This document shows, piece after piece, positions 5,745 to 11,318 of a stretch of 20,341 bases of DNA. The notes beneath the pieces were generated by a model that did not search any database, was not told the origin of the DNA, and worked only from the letters and a program-made list of their open reading frames with translations. The stretch spans positions 1 to 20,341 of the IMG/VR virus record IMGVR_UViG_3300043446_001339; one strand, 5' to 3'. The first letter of the stretch is position 1. The number at the start of each line of letters is the position of its first letter. Source of the DNA: a virus. The position numbers and the translations under genes were made by a program.

Positions 5745-5975
5745 ATGGAGTATCAACTCACAGTAAAGACCGGAAACAAGACGATCACCGTCTCAACCAA
5801 TTTCGACTTTGGCGTGGCTCAAATCATTTCGATGATTGAGAAAGAAGGCAAGTATGAGGTGGTGTCCCCTAAAGACATCAAACCTCGAAAGTCAAAGCAA
5901 GGTCGGGATTGGACACCCGAAGCAAGGAAGCGGCAGTCTGAAATCATGAAGCGCCGCTGGTCAAAAAGCAAATAA
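5745..5975 (+). CDS. Small basic hypothetical protein (76 aa)
   Basis: A 76-residue protein with AAGGAG upstream of ATG 5745. The N-terminal half looks beta-stranded (YQLTVKTGNKTITVSTNFDF). The C-terminal half is strongly basic: PRKSKQGRDWTPEARKRQSE then IMKRRWSKSK. The W-T-P-E-A-R-x-x-x-S-E-x-x-K-x-x-W pattern resembles the short DNA-contact helix found in some homing endonucleases and phage DNA-binding proteins. DNA binding is therefore likely, but no specific function can be named. It follows directly on the SpoVG/SSB-like gene. Confidence 0.72.
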   Translation: MEYQLTVKTGNKTITVSTNFDFGVAQIISMIEKEGKYEVVSPKDIKPRKSKQGRDWTPEARKRQSEIMKRRWSKSK

Positions 5976-6016
5976 GAAAGGAGAAGGGAAAAGCCAGTGG
6001 CCTAGTACCTTCAATC

Positions 6017-6418
6017 ATGCGAATTGGTGGAGAACTGGTAAACAAGATCTTGGAATGTTTGCAGGAGCATAAAAGCTTGACCGCAAATGAAATTGCCGAA
6101 CTTTTGGGAAAGGATAGGTATGCAGTATCTGCTGTGGTGTCTAGGCTACATCGCCCTGGCAAGCGCATCCCCAGACGAATTTACATCTCTGCATGGGTCA
6201 GAGATCATCTTGGAGAACGAAAATATCCAAGGGCAGTGTATTCTATGGGAGACATGGAGGACAAGGCCAAACCCAGGGTGGACAAGAAAAAGATACGCCG
6301 CGAGTATGACCAAAGAGTCAGGATGAAATACACAACAAACAGTGTGTTCAACCTAGCAAAGACAAGAACTGAATTTAGGAGTGAGAAATGCTTGGAAAAG
6401 GATTCGGTACAGCAGTAA
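6017..6418 (+). CDS. Winged-helix DNA-binding protein (133 aa)
   Basis: A 133-residue protein with an N-terminal winged helix: helix 1 VNKILECLQEHKSL, helix-turn-helix TANEIAELLGKDRYAVSAVVSRL, then a basic wing (RPGKRIPRRIYISAW). The rest is basic with a conserved-looking RKYPRAVYSMGD and NSVFNLAK end. Proteins of this layout recur in early regions of proteobacterial phages (from memory). No clear ribosome site precedes ATG 6017; the purine-rich AGGAG near 5980 is too far. Translation may start slightly elsewhere. It overlaps the next gene by 31 bases. Confidence 0.78.
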   Translation: MRIGGELVNKILECLQEHKSLTANEIAELLGKDRYAVSAVVSRLHRPGKRIPRRIYISAWVRDHLGERKYPRAVYSMGDMEDKAKPRVDKKKIRREYDQRVRMKYTTNSVFNLAKTRTEFRSEKCLEKDSVQQ

Positions 6419-6693
6419 CGAAGCTCTTTAGAAAGACTGACCCCGACACATCTTTCGAGGCCGCTCTTTCTATCGACACCAAAAAGTGTGAGCAACTGGT
6501 TTATGAAACCATTGCAAGCTTTCCAGACGGGTGCATTCAGGATGAAGTCCTGCAAGTCCTGTCATTCCTTCCCTATTCGTCCGTAACAGCCCGATTTAAG
6601 GCGCTGAAGGATAAGGGCTACATTGAGGTGATTGGCACTCGCAAAGGGCGTTCTGGCAAGAACCAGAGCGTATTAAAGGTGAAGCATGGATGA
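6388..6693 (+). CDS. Winged-helix protein with 'KTDPDTSFEAA' motif (101 aa)
   Basis: A 101-residue protein. The N-terminal RKTDPDTSFEAALSI is a common phage signature preceding a winged helix. That domain follows: CEQLVYETIASFPDGCIQDE as helices 1-2, SSVTARFKALKDKGYIEVIG as recognition helix and wing. The C-terminal GTRKGRSGKNQSVLKV is basic. AGGAG six bases before ATG 6388 supports the start despite the 31-base overlap with the previous gene. It likely binds DNA; target unknown. Confidence 0.82.
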   Translation: MLGKGFGTAVTKLFRKTDPDTSFEAALSIDTKKCEQLVYETIASFPDGCIQDEVLQVLSFLPYSSVTARFKALKDKGYIEVIGTRKGRSGKNQSVLKVKHG

Positions 6694-6895
6694 GAACGAA
6701 GCCTGGGATCAACTGCGCCGTCAAAGTGGTTGGCGCAAACGGCAGATTGTTGATAAACAAGAAGAGGCCATCAAGCAGTATGAGCGAGAAGAGCTTATCA
6801 AGCAAACGGCTAAAAAGTGTGCAGAGATTGCCGACATGGCCGAACCGTACAAATCTGCTGACTTGATCAGAAAACATTTTGGAGTTGAAGAATGA
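6686..6895 (+). CDS. Small charged helical protein (69 aa)
   Basis: A 69-residue, almost entirely helical charged protein (MDENEAWDQLRRQSGWRKRQ, KQEEAIKQYEREELIKQTAK). AGG lies six bases before ATG 6686, and the gene overlaps the preceding one by 8 bases. Coiled-coil-like, with no metal or membrane motif. Function unknown. Confidence 0.7.
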   Translation: MDENEAWDQLRRQSGWRKRQIVDKQEEAIKQYEREELIKQTAKKCAEIADMAEPYKSADLIRKHFGVEE

Positions 6896-7113
6896 ATGAG
6901 TTTTACATTCTTGGCGAGTTGGATTTCGAGTATGACTTGCCCGAAGTTGACTACGAAATCGTGGTGGAGTGGGAAGAAGACACTGATGGTATTGAATGGA
7001 CTGTCACTCTAAACATGAACGGTGAATCACGCGACATCACTGAAGAACTGAACAAGAGTGATTACAACTACATCGTGTACAGAATTGAGCAGGACGCACA
7101 AGATGACTACTAA
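6892..7113 (+). CDS. Small acidic protein (73 aa)
   Basis: A 73-residue, very acidic protein (FEYDLPEVDYEIVVEWEEDT, later RIEQDAQDDY) with mostly beta-type sequence. GGAG lies seven bases before ATG 6892, and the start overlaps the previous stop as ATGA. The heavy negative charge resembles DNA-mimic proteins used by phages against DNA-binding host enzymes, but that is a speculation from composition. No family recognised. Confidence 0.68.
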   Translation: MNEFYILGELDFEYDLPEVDYEIVVEWEEDTDGIEWTVTLNMNGESRDITEELNKSDYNYIVYRIEQDAQDDY

Positions 7114-7522
7114 AGACGAAGCATTGAAGCTGGCTCTGTGGGCGTTGGAGGAATCACAACCAGAAGCCTACCGACACGTCATCACCGCCATCAAAGAAGT
7201 CTTGGCACAGCCAGAGCAGGAGCCTGTGGCGTGGGTGTACAACCGCGCCAGATATGGTCCGACCGATTTGCGCGGACAGCAATGGCGTCCAGAACTCTCA
7301 CTGCTAAAGCCGTACGAAGGCAACGGCATGGTGCGCGATGTGATTCCCCTCTACGCATCCCCGCCAGCACAGCGCAAACCACTTACGGAAGAGTTGGAAG
7401 CCTTGTTCACCAACATTGGTCACGCAATTTCAAGTGGCGCATGGAATGTGCAGAAGGGTTCGCAGACTTGGGAGATCATTGAACAGGCTAAAGCCGCCCA
7501 CGGCATCAAGGGGGAAGCATGA
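7103..7522 (+). CDS. Modular QEPVA/GIKGEA-family phage protein (139 aa)
   Basis: A 139-residue protein built from words common in proteobacterial phages. It has a leading helix DEALKLALWALEESQ, a second helix ending AIKEVLAQPEQEPVAWVYN, a variable middle, then PLTEELEALFTNIG and the end KAAHGIKGEA. The same words occur in the gene at 7907-8416, whose last 30 bases match these with only two differences. The start ATG 7103 lies inside the end of the previous gene; the longer frame from 7058 is unnecessary. No enzyme motif is visible. Function of the family is unknown to me. Confidence 0.75.
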   Translation: MTTKDEALKLALWALEESQPEAYRHVITAIKEVLAQPEQEPVAWVYNRARYGPTDLRGQQWRPELSLLKPYEGNGMVRDVIPLYASPPAQRKPLTEELEALFTNIGHAISSGAWNVQKGSQTWEIIEQAKAAHGIKGEA

Positions 7523-7662
7523 GCATTGAAGCAATGAAACAGGGCTACTACTGCGTGATATGCGGCAGGTTTTTGCCAGCGGACGAGCATGGTGTCATCG
7601 TGCATGATGACATTGAACATCCACAACAAATGGATTTTGGAGACGAGGAGAAACCGCAATGA
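7519..7662 (+). CDS. Tiny zinc-finger-like protein with borrowed N-terminus (47 aa)
   Basis: A 47-residue protein, MSIEAMKQGYYCVICGRFLP then ADEHGVIVHDDIEHPQQ and an acidic end. C-x2-C followed by H-x5-H and a further H could hold one zinc ion. The first residues (IEAMKQ) are encoded by a 20-base stretch (7524-7543) identical to one at the start of the DUF551-like gene (7915-7934). The N-terminus therefore looks copied or left over from a recombination event. ATGA overlaps exist on both sides. Function unknown. Confidence 0.62.
   Translation: MSIEAMKQGYYCVICGRFLPADEHGVIVHDDIEHPQQMDFGDEEKPQ
7524..7543 (+). repeat. 20-base direct repeat, copy 1
   Basis: Identical to 7915-7934. Both copies encode IEAMKQ just after a start codon, but the following proteins differ (zinc-finger-like here, DUF551-like there). 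It marks a likely recombination junction. Confidence 0.85.
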
Positions 7663-7910
7663 TTTTTAAATCACAGACCATGCGACAGATCATGGCGACC
7701 ATGATGGAAGTTGCAGACCACTGGCAAACAAGCAAATGGAAAGATAAAAGCGACTTGATTAACCCAGATGCGCCTGTTGTCATTCAAGTTGGCGATTATG
7801 GATACGAGGTGCAAAGCATTGGTGGTGATGGTGATGTCGAAGGCTTTGTCATCATGTGCAAGGAAGAACCAGTGTGCAAGTGGGAAGATATGGAGTGCAT
7901 CAAACTATGA
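7659..7910 (+). CDS. Hypothetical early protein (83 aa)
   Basis: An 83-residue protein beginning MIFKSQTMRQIMATMMEVAD, with a helical N-terminal third and a beta-type rest (VVIQVGDYGYEVQSIGG, EGFVIMCKEEPVCKW). ATG 7659 and the end at 7910 each form ATGA overlaps with neighbours; GAGGAG lies about 11 bases before the start. Two Cys (MCKEEPVCKW) are close together but no full zinc site is seen. Function unknown. Confidence 0.7.
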   Translation: MIFKSQTMRQIMATMMEVADHWQTSKWKDKSDLINPDAPVVIQVGDYGYEVQSIGGDGDVEGFVIMCKEEPVCKWEDMECIKL

Positions 7911-8416
7911 ACCACATTGAAGCAATGAAACAGGCGCTTGAGGCGCTGGAAAAAATGGTTACGCCACGAAACTTTCAAACGCATCAGTTCTGCCAAAAGG
8001 CATATGACGATTTACGCCAAGCCATCGCAGAGGCAGAGAAGCAAGAGCCTGTGGCGTATACGACAGGTCATTGCAAAGAAAAAGCGCAGCCGAACGGATG
8101 CCAACTGCATAACCTACATTGCGGATACCCTGCTTGCGACCGCAAAGCAGTTGCCGTCCCACAACCAAAGCGTGAGCCGCTGACGGAGTGGAAACCGATT
8201 GAGACTGCACCAAAAGACACGGAGGTGCTTTTGTATTGCAACAAGTTCATCCCTCTATACATTGGCAAAAAACGATATGGATGTCTTGGCGAGCCACAGC
8301 AGGACGAATTTGAGTGGCGTTGTAGTAGCTCTGGTCGGTTCGCAAACCCAACTTATTGGATGCCACTACCAAAATCACCAATCGAAGCCGCCCGCGGCAT
8401 TAAGGGGGAAGCATGA
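7907..8416 (+). CDS. DUF551-like modular phage protein (169 aa)
   Basis: A 169-residue protein with the family's leading helix (IEAMKQALEALEKMV), then AIAEAEKQEPVAY, and a Cys/His-rich insert (TTGHCKEKAQPNGCQLHNLH, CGYPACDRKA) that could bind zinc. It ends with a DUF551-type domain from EWKPIETAPKDTEVLLYC to ANPTYWMPLP, followed by the RGIKGEA terminus. ATG 7907 overlaps the previous stop as ATGA; the longer frame from 7856 is not needed. DUF551 is widespread in phages and prophages, function unestablished. The gene shares end words with 7103-7522 and its start with 7519-7662. Confidence 0.8.
   Translation: MNHIEAMKQALEALEKMVTPRNFQTHQFCQKAYDDLRQAIAEAEKQEPVAYTTGHCKEKAQPNGCQLHNLHCGYPACDRKAVAVPQPKREPLTEWKPIETAPKDTEVLLYCNKFIPLYIGKKRYGCLGEPQQDEFEWRCSSSGRFANPTYWMPLPKSPIEAARGIKGEA
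7915..7934 (+). repeat. 20-base direct repeat, copy 2
   Basis: Identical to 7524-7543 and placed at the same point relative to a start codon. Together with the near-identical 30-base gene ends at 7493-7522 and 8387-8416 it shows shuffling among these modules. Confidence 0.85.
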
Positions 8417-8634
8417 CTGATTGGGTAAAAGTTGAATGTCCTTTGTGTGGCGAAATGGCTGTGGCTGAAACGCATCCAAATCTGAAGCGTGAATGGGTTG
8501 GGCTGACGGATGAGGAGACGCAAACTTGTTGGGATAAAGCCGTGAACACAATCGCCCCTCAATACAGTATTGTCCGTGCCATCGAAGCCAAACTCAAGCA
8601 AAAGAACGGCTACGCCGAGGAGAAGAACACATGA
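8413..8634 (+). CDS. Small zinc-site protein (73 aa)
   Basis: A 73-residue protein. VECPLCGEMA provides C-x2-C near the N-terminus, but a matching second pair is not obvious (one later Cys in TCWDKA and one His). REWVGLTDEETQTCWDKA and the closing IVRAIEAKLKQKNGY recur in proteins of proteobacterial phages (from memory). ATG 8413 forms ATGA with the DUF551-like gene. Function unknown. Confidence 0.75.
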   Translation: MTDWVKVECPLCGEMAVAETHPNLKREWVGLTDEETQTCWDKAVNTIAPQYSIVRAIEAKLKQKNGYAEEKNT

Positions 8635-8825
8635 AGATATACACCCGCAAATGTAAGATGGATGACTTGAGAAAGTATTGTCATCTTTCAAAGGAACATT
8701 CATACATTGAAGTGACTGAGTGGGAGAACGGCGAGGGGATTGATGTAGCATTTGACGACAAGATCATCCAGCTTTCATGGGGAGAACTTGACGCAATCAA
8801 TGTCCTGGCACATTACAAGGAATGA
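8631..8825 (+). CDS. Small hypothetical protein (64 aa)
   Basis: A 64-residue protein (MKIYTRKCKMDDLRKYCHLS ... LSWGELDAINVLAHYKE). GAGGAG precedes ATG 8631, which overlaps the previous stop as ATGA. The middle is acidic and beta-like (SYIEVTEWENGEGIDVAFDD), the end helical. The closing pattern, a strand, then LSWGELDAI, then a helix, resembles small phage proteins of unknown role. No motif beyond this. Confidence 0.7.
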   Translation: MKIYTRKCKMDDLRKYCHLSKEHSYIEVTEWENGEGIDVAFDDKIIQLSWGELDAINVLAHYKE

Positions 8826-8828
8826 CAC

Positions 8829-9020
8829 ATGACACCAAAATTTACACAACTACTTGAAACCTGCATCATTGATGGTGTAACGATGGGACACATCAAAGCA
8901 TACAAACACAATGATTCACCAAGTAAATCAGAAATCAATGAGGCAATTGTCAATGCAGTATTGCTTGAAATATACGAGTGGTTTGATTTTGATGAAGTAA
9001 AGAATGAAACACATGAATGA
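8829..9020 (+). CDS. Small hypothetical protein (63 aa)
   Basis: A 63-residue protein, MTPKFTQLLETCIIDGVTMG, then HIKAYKHNDSPSKSEINEAI and a helical acidic tail. A weak AAGGA lies about 9 bases before ATG 8829. The end overlaps the DUF3310 gene by 8 bases. No recognised domain. Confidence 0.65.
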   Translation: MTPKFTQLLETCIIDGVTMGHIKAYKHNDSPSKSEINEAIVNAVLLEIYEWFDFDEVKNETHE

Positions 9021-9288
9021 TCCAGTAAACCAACCCAAACACTACATAACAGGTGGCATCGAAACCATCGACTACATCAAGGCAAAGCTACCTAGGGAAC
9101 ATTTCCAGGCTTACTGCATCGGAAATGTGATTAAATACGTCAGTAGGTACTCCCACAAAAACGGCGTGGAAGACCTCAAGAAAGCACAGGTGTATTTGCA
9201 ATGGGCAATTCAAGCAATGAGCAGGAACGACCACCAACAGTGTGGCCCTTCAAGTACTGGAACGGAATCCCAGTGGAATCGGAAATAG
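9013..9288 (+). CDS. DUF3310 protein (nucleotide-kinase-like phage family)
   Basis: A 91-residue protein that matches the short phage family DUF3310. The opening DPVNQPKHYITGGIETIDYI is its signature, followed by HFQAYCIGNVIKYVSRYSHK and NGVEDLKKAQVYLQWAI, all at their usual places. Members are often labelled nucleotide kinase by similarity, but no P-loop is present, so the enzymatic role is doubtful. The last 20 residues (MSRNDHQQCGPSSTGTESQW) are low in structure and shared in another frame with the next small ORF. Start ATG 9013 fits the family; ATG 9004 is an alternative. Confidence 0.88.
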   Translation: MNDPVNQPKHYITGGIETIDYIKAKLPREHFQAYCIGNVIKYVSRYSHKNGVEDLKKAQVYLQWAIQAMSRNDHQQCGPSSTGTESQWNRK

Positions 9289-9338
9289 TAAAACCGCCTC
9301 CACTGCCGCAATATAAGCCCGAGGAGGCTCCGTTTTAG
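9201..9338 (+). CDS. Possible overlapping proline-rich microprotein (45 aa)
   Basis: A 45-residue reading frame (MGNSSNEQERPPTVWPFKYW, then NGIPVESEIV and a Pro-rich end PPPLPQYKPEEAPF). It overlaps the DUF3310 gene by 88 bases in another frame and then continues 50 bases past it. Only AGG about 11 bases upstream supports the start. The protein has protein-like composition and fills otherwise empty sequence up to the convergent lysozyme gene, overlapping it by 4 bases. Plausible but not certain. Confidence 0.45.
   Translation: MGNSSNEQERPPTVWPFKYWNGIPVESEIVKPPPLPQYKPEEAPF
9290..9336. terminator. Candidate bidirectional terminator at convergent ends
   Basis: AAAA (9290-9293) precedes GCCTCC (9296-9301); GGAGGC (9323-9328) is its exact inverted copy; GTTTT (9332-9336) follows. 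Read from either strand this is a GC-rich stem followed by a short T run, at the point where the early and late transcripts meet. The loop is 21 bases, long for an intrinsic terminator, so strength is uncertain. Confidence 0.4.
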
Positions 9339-9844
9339 TCCTGACTAAGGAATAGGGCTTTCTCTGCCTCTCTGCGTCTCAGAAGCCCTTTTAAGACCTT
9401 TCCCCCGGCCTTTGACCAATCAAGGAATCCTTCTGCGGCTCCTTCCCAATCTTGTCGCAGAATCTTTTGCCGAATTCCGCTTCTTTGGAAGTTTCCCAGG
9501 CCAATGTTGTACGACAGGCAAACACAAGCGTCAAACTTTGCTTGACGGCCATCGAGAGTGGGAGCAAGACGAAGAACACCGCGCTCAAAAGATATGAGGT
9601 CATCCTTGAATAGAGCCTCCAGTTCTGACTTGGGCCAGATACGGTTATCTTGCGGTTTGAGTGGATATTCATCTCTGATCATCCCTTGGTAATTGCCAAC
9701 CCTTGCATTTGGTAGACGAAGCTGATCTGCGTATATAGCATGGCCATATCCCACCGTCCAAATCCTTGCACTGCACTGGTAGGGCTTGTCCCTGTAGCCT
9801 TCAAAAGTGTGCATCAAGTTGATGCCTTTTTCAGATGTTCTCAT
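9335..9844 (-). CDS. GH24 endolysin (T4/P22-type lysozyme)
   Basis: A 169-residue muramidase that would cut the peptidoglycan glycan chain at lysis. The catalytic triad has the spacing E-8-C/D-5-T: Glu in TFEGYRDKPY, Cys in YQCSA and Thr in IWTVGYGH. Cys replaces the Asp of T4 lysozyme, as in several GH24 endolysins. Downstream family blocks are FDACVCLSYNIGLGNF and LLRRREAEKALF. Start ATG 9844 overlaps the preceding stop as ATGA; the longer frame from 9895 is not needed. No signal peptide or SAR segment is seen at the N-terminus (MRTSEKGINLMH), so export depends on a hole-forming holin. Confidence 0.93.
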   Translation of the reverse strand: MRTSEKGINLMHTFEGYRDKPYQCSARIWTVGYGHAIYADQLRLPNARVGNYQGMIRDEYPLKPQDNRIWPKSELEALFKDDLISFERGVLRLAPTLDGRQAKFDACVCLSYNIGLGNFQRSGIRQKILRQDWEGAAEGFLDWSKAGGKVLKGLLRRREAEKALFLSQD

Positions 9845-9921
9845 ATGCCGTACAACGCTCCGAGGAAGTAGCAAACACAGCCGAATGCAATCCAAGCCAA
9901 CGTGTCAAATTCTTCTTTCAT
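9841..9921 (-). CDS. 26-residue membrane microprotein in lysis cassette
   Basis: A 26-residue frame with a short charged start (MKEEFDTL) and one hydrophobic segment (AWIAFGCVCYFLGALYGI). It fits exactly between the three-TM holin and the endolysin, with ATGA overlaps on both sides (start 9919-9921 with the holin stop, stop 9841-9843 with the endolysin start). Such exact packing argues that it is translated. GGA lies about seven bases upstream. It may tune holin timing or act as a link peptide for coupled translation; neither is shown. Confidence 0.6.
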   Translation of the reverse strand: MKEEFDTLAWIAFGCVCYFLGALYGI

Positions 9922-10421
9922 TTTTTGTTCCAGTTGCGTGAACCAAACCAAAAACCAATGATGCCACCAAGCATAGACATTTCGTCGGGACTGAAGATGA
10001 TCTCGGAGTACTTGATCACATCTTCCACGGTAACAATCAAGCCTGGGTGAGCAAACATGAAGTAGGTCAACCAAAGATTGATGGCAATCAACTCAAGGAC
10101 AAACAAGTAGGTGATGGTGGGGCGAACCGTTGCCACGTAGGTAGAAGCCCATCCAGCGGCCTTCTCCAGCACCTTGGCATCATGCTCATACGCCGCTTTG
10201 GTCATGTCGGCCTCAGTCTGCATGGCAATCTGGTCAGAACGGATTTCCTCAACCTTGGCCTGGGCGGCAAAACCCATAGCGGCCAGTTCTTTCTCTCGAA
10301 CCGTCTGCATCTCGGCCAAAGCCAGTTCATGCTTCTTGTCAGCCTTGTCTTGAAAGAATTCAAGAAGTTTGGGTAGACCAGAAATCAGAAGGCCACCAAG
10401 GGTTGAGATCAGCGAAAGCAT
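9918..10421 (-). CDS. Phage holin, GTA-holin 3-TM-like
   Basis: A 167-residue protein. N-terminal hydrophobic helix MLSLISTLGGLLISGLPKLL, then a long charged coiled-coil (about 25-90), then a strong hydrophobic segment TVRPTITYLFVLELIAINLW near residues 98-122. A third weaker segment is at the end (MLGGIIGFWFGSRNWNKK). The end with GGIIGFWFGSR and the T-V-R-P-T before the main TM are typical of the GTA-holin family (memory-based). GGAG lies five bases before ATG 10421. It likely forms the membrane hole that lets the signal-less endolysin out. Confidence 0.82.
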   Translation of the reverse strand: MLSLISTLGGLLISGLPKLLEFFQDKADKKHELALAEMQTVREKELAAMGFAAQAKVEEIRSDQIAMQTEADMTKAAYEHDAKVLEKAAGWASTYVATVRPTITYLFVLELIAINLWLTYFMFAHPGLIVTVEDVIKYSEIIFSPDEMSMLGGIIGFWFGSRNWNKK

Positions 10422-10452
10422 GGGTTCTCCAGTTCAAACAAAGTTAATAAAG

Positions 10453-10626
10453 TTACTGTGGTTTATCGTTGCCCGATAACTTTGACTTTTCAACTTCTTT
10501 TCTTAAGCGATCTACTGCCTGTACTTGTTCCCTTACCTCATGCTTTGCCGTCAGAATCTCCAAATAAATAAAAGACATTAGCGCGATCAACAACAAAATT
10601 ACGACCAGCGAAATGATGTTGATCAA
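10453..10626 (-). CDS. Single-TM coiled-coil protein, i-spanin-like
   Basis: A reading frame open back to ATG 10758 (101 residues). The first 43 residues of that longer form are Ser/Gly-rich, have no ribosome site and overlap the upstream gene by 136 bases, so I prefer TTG 10626, which overlaps that gene's stop as TTGA and follows GGGG. The 57-residue product would be an N-terminal membrane segment (IISLVVILLLIALMSFIYLE) followed by a charged coiled-coil (KHEVREQVQAVDRLRKEVEK). That is the layout of an inner-membrane spanin subunit, and the lysis-cassette position agrees. No lipobox partner (o-spanin) was found. If ATG 10758 is used, the topology is still one TM. Confidence 0.6.
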   Translation of the reverse strand: MINIISLVVILLLIALMSFIYLEILTAKHEVREQVQAVDRLRKEVEKSKLSGNDKPQ

Positions 10627-11318
10627 AAACCCCAGCGCATCATCCGATCTTGAGTTAGAAGATGCCAGATCATTCCCAGATACGCCAGAACGACCATACC
10701 CGCCAACACTATTAGCAGACGATCTACCAGCATTTCCTTGGTTCGATTTCGTTGCCATTTGATTTCGCGGTCTTTCTTGACTTTCTGCATCCGGGCGAAC
10801 TCTTGTTCCTCGGAAATAACACCTACCATCCTGATGACCTTTGTGTAAAGGTCGCCCATTCCTGGTGTCTGATAGACCATGATTTGCCGTATCTCATACT
10901 GCAACTTGTCCATCTCATCCAAGGCTAAAACTCTATGCAATGCGGACTCCATTACGTTTTGATCCGGGTCATATACATTTTGGGACTTTGCTTCTTCTTC
11001 TGCAATGTGCGCCTTAAGTTGCTCAAGTGCCTTGAAAAACTTTACAAGGTTGTCGGAGATGTCTTTTCTAACCTGCGCCTCATCAAAAACAACTTGTTTA
11101 CGCCCTTTTTGCACAACAGGTTCGTCATCGACATGAACCTCAACCTTGCGCTTGAAAAACCCCAGGAAACCACCAACCTCCCTGACGATCTTTTTCGCTT
11201 CACCAATAGTTTTTTGTGCCTCAACAACCTCACCTTTGAACTGGTTGTAAAGCTCGCAACCTTGCTTGATCGCGGAAACAGCACCCCGCGCAATGGCGAG
11301 AATGGTGAATGGGTCAAT
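10623..11318 (-). CDS. Lysis-region membrane protein with apparent ATT start (231 aa)
   Basis: The first ordinary start is GTG 11114 (163 residues), which has no ribosome site. The frame stays open and protein-like for 68 more residues up to ATT 11318 (DPFTILAIARGAVSAIKQGC onward). That ATT has AAGAGG five bases upstream and overlaps the previous stop as ATTGA, just like the ATGA junctions elsewhere. No ATG, GTG or TTG exists between 11327 and 11114. The protein has an N-terminal helix, a basic/acidic linker, a long charged helical region and a C-terminal TM (LLIVLAGMVVLAYLGMIWHL). It resembles, from memory, a phage protein family beginning I/M-D-P-F-T with one C-terminal TM. Function unknown; possibly lysis or virion-membrane related. 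Confidence 0.75.
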   Translation of the reverse strand: MDPFTILAIARGAVSAIKQGCELYNQFKGEVVEAQKTIGEAKKIVREVGGFLGFFKRKVEVHVDDEPVVQKGRKQVVFDEAQVRKDISDNLVKFFKALEQLKAHIAEEEAKSQNVYDPDQNVMESALHRVLALDEMDKLQYEIRQIMVYQTPGMGDLYTKVIRMVGVISEEQEFARMQKVKKDREIKWQRNRTKEMLVDRLLIVLAGMVVLAYLGMIWHLLTQDRMMRWGF

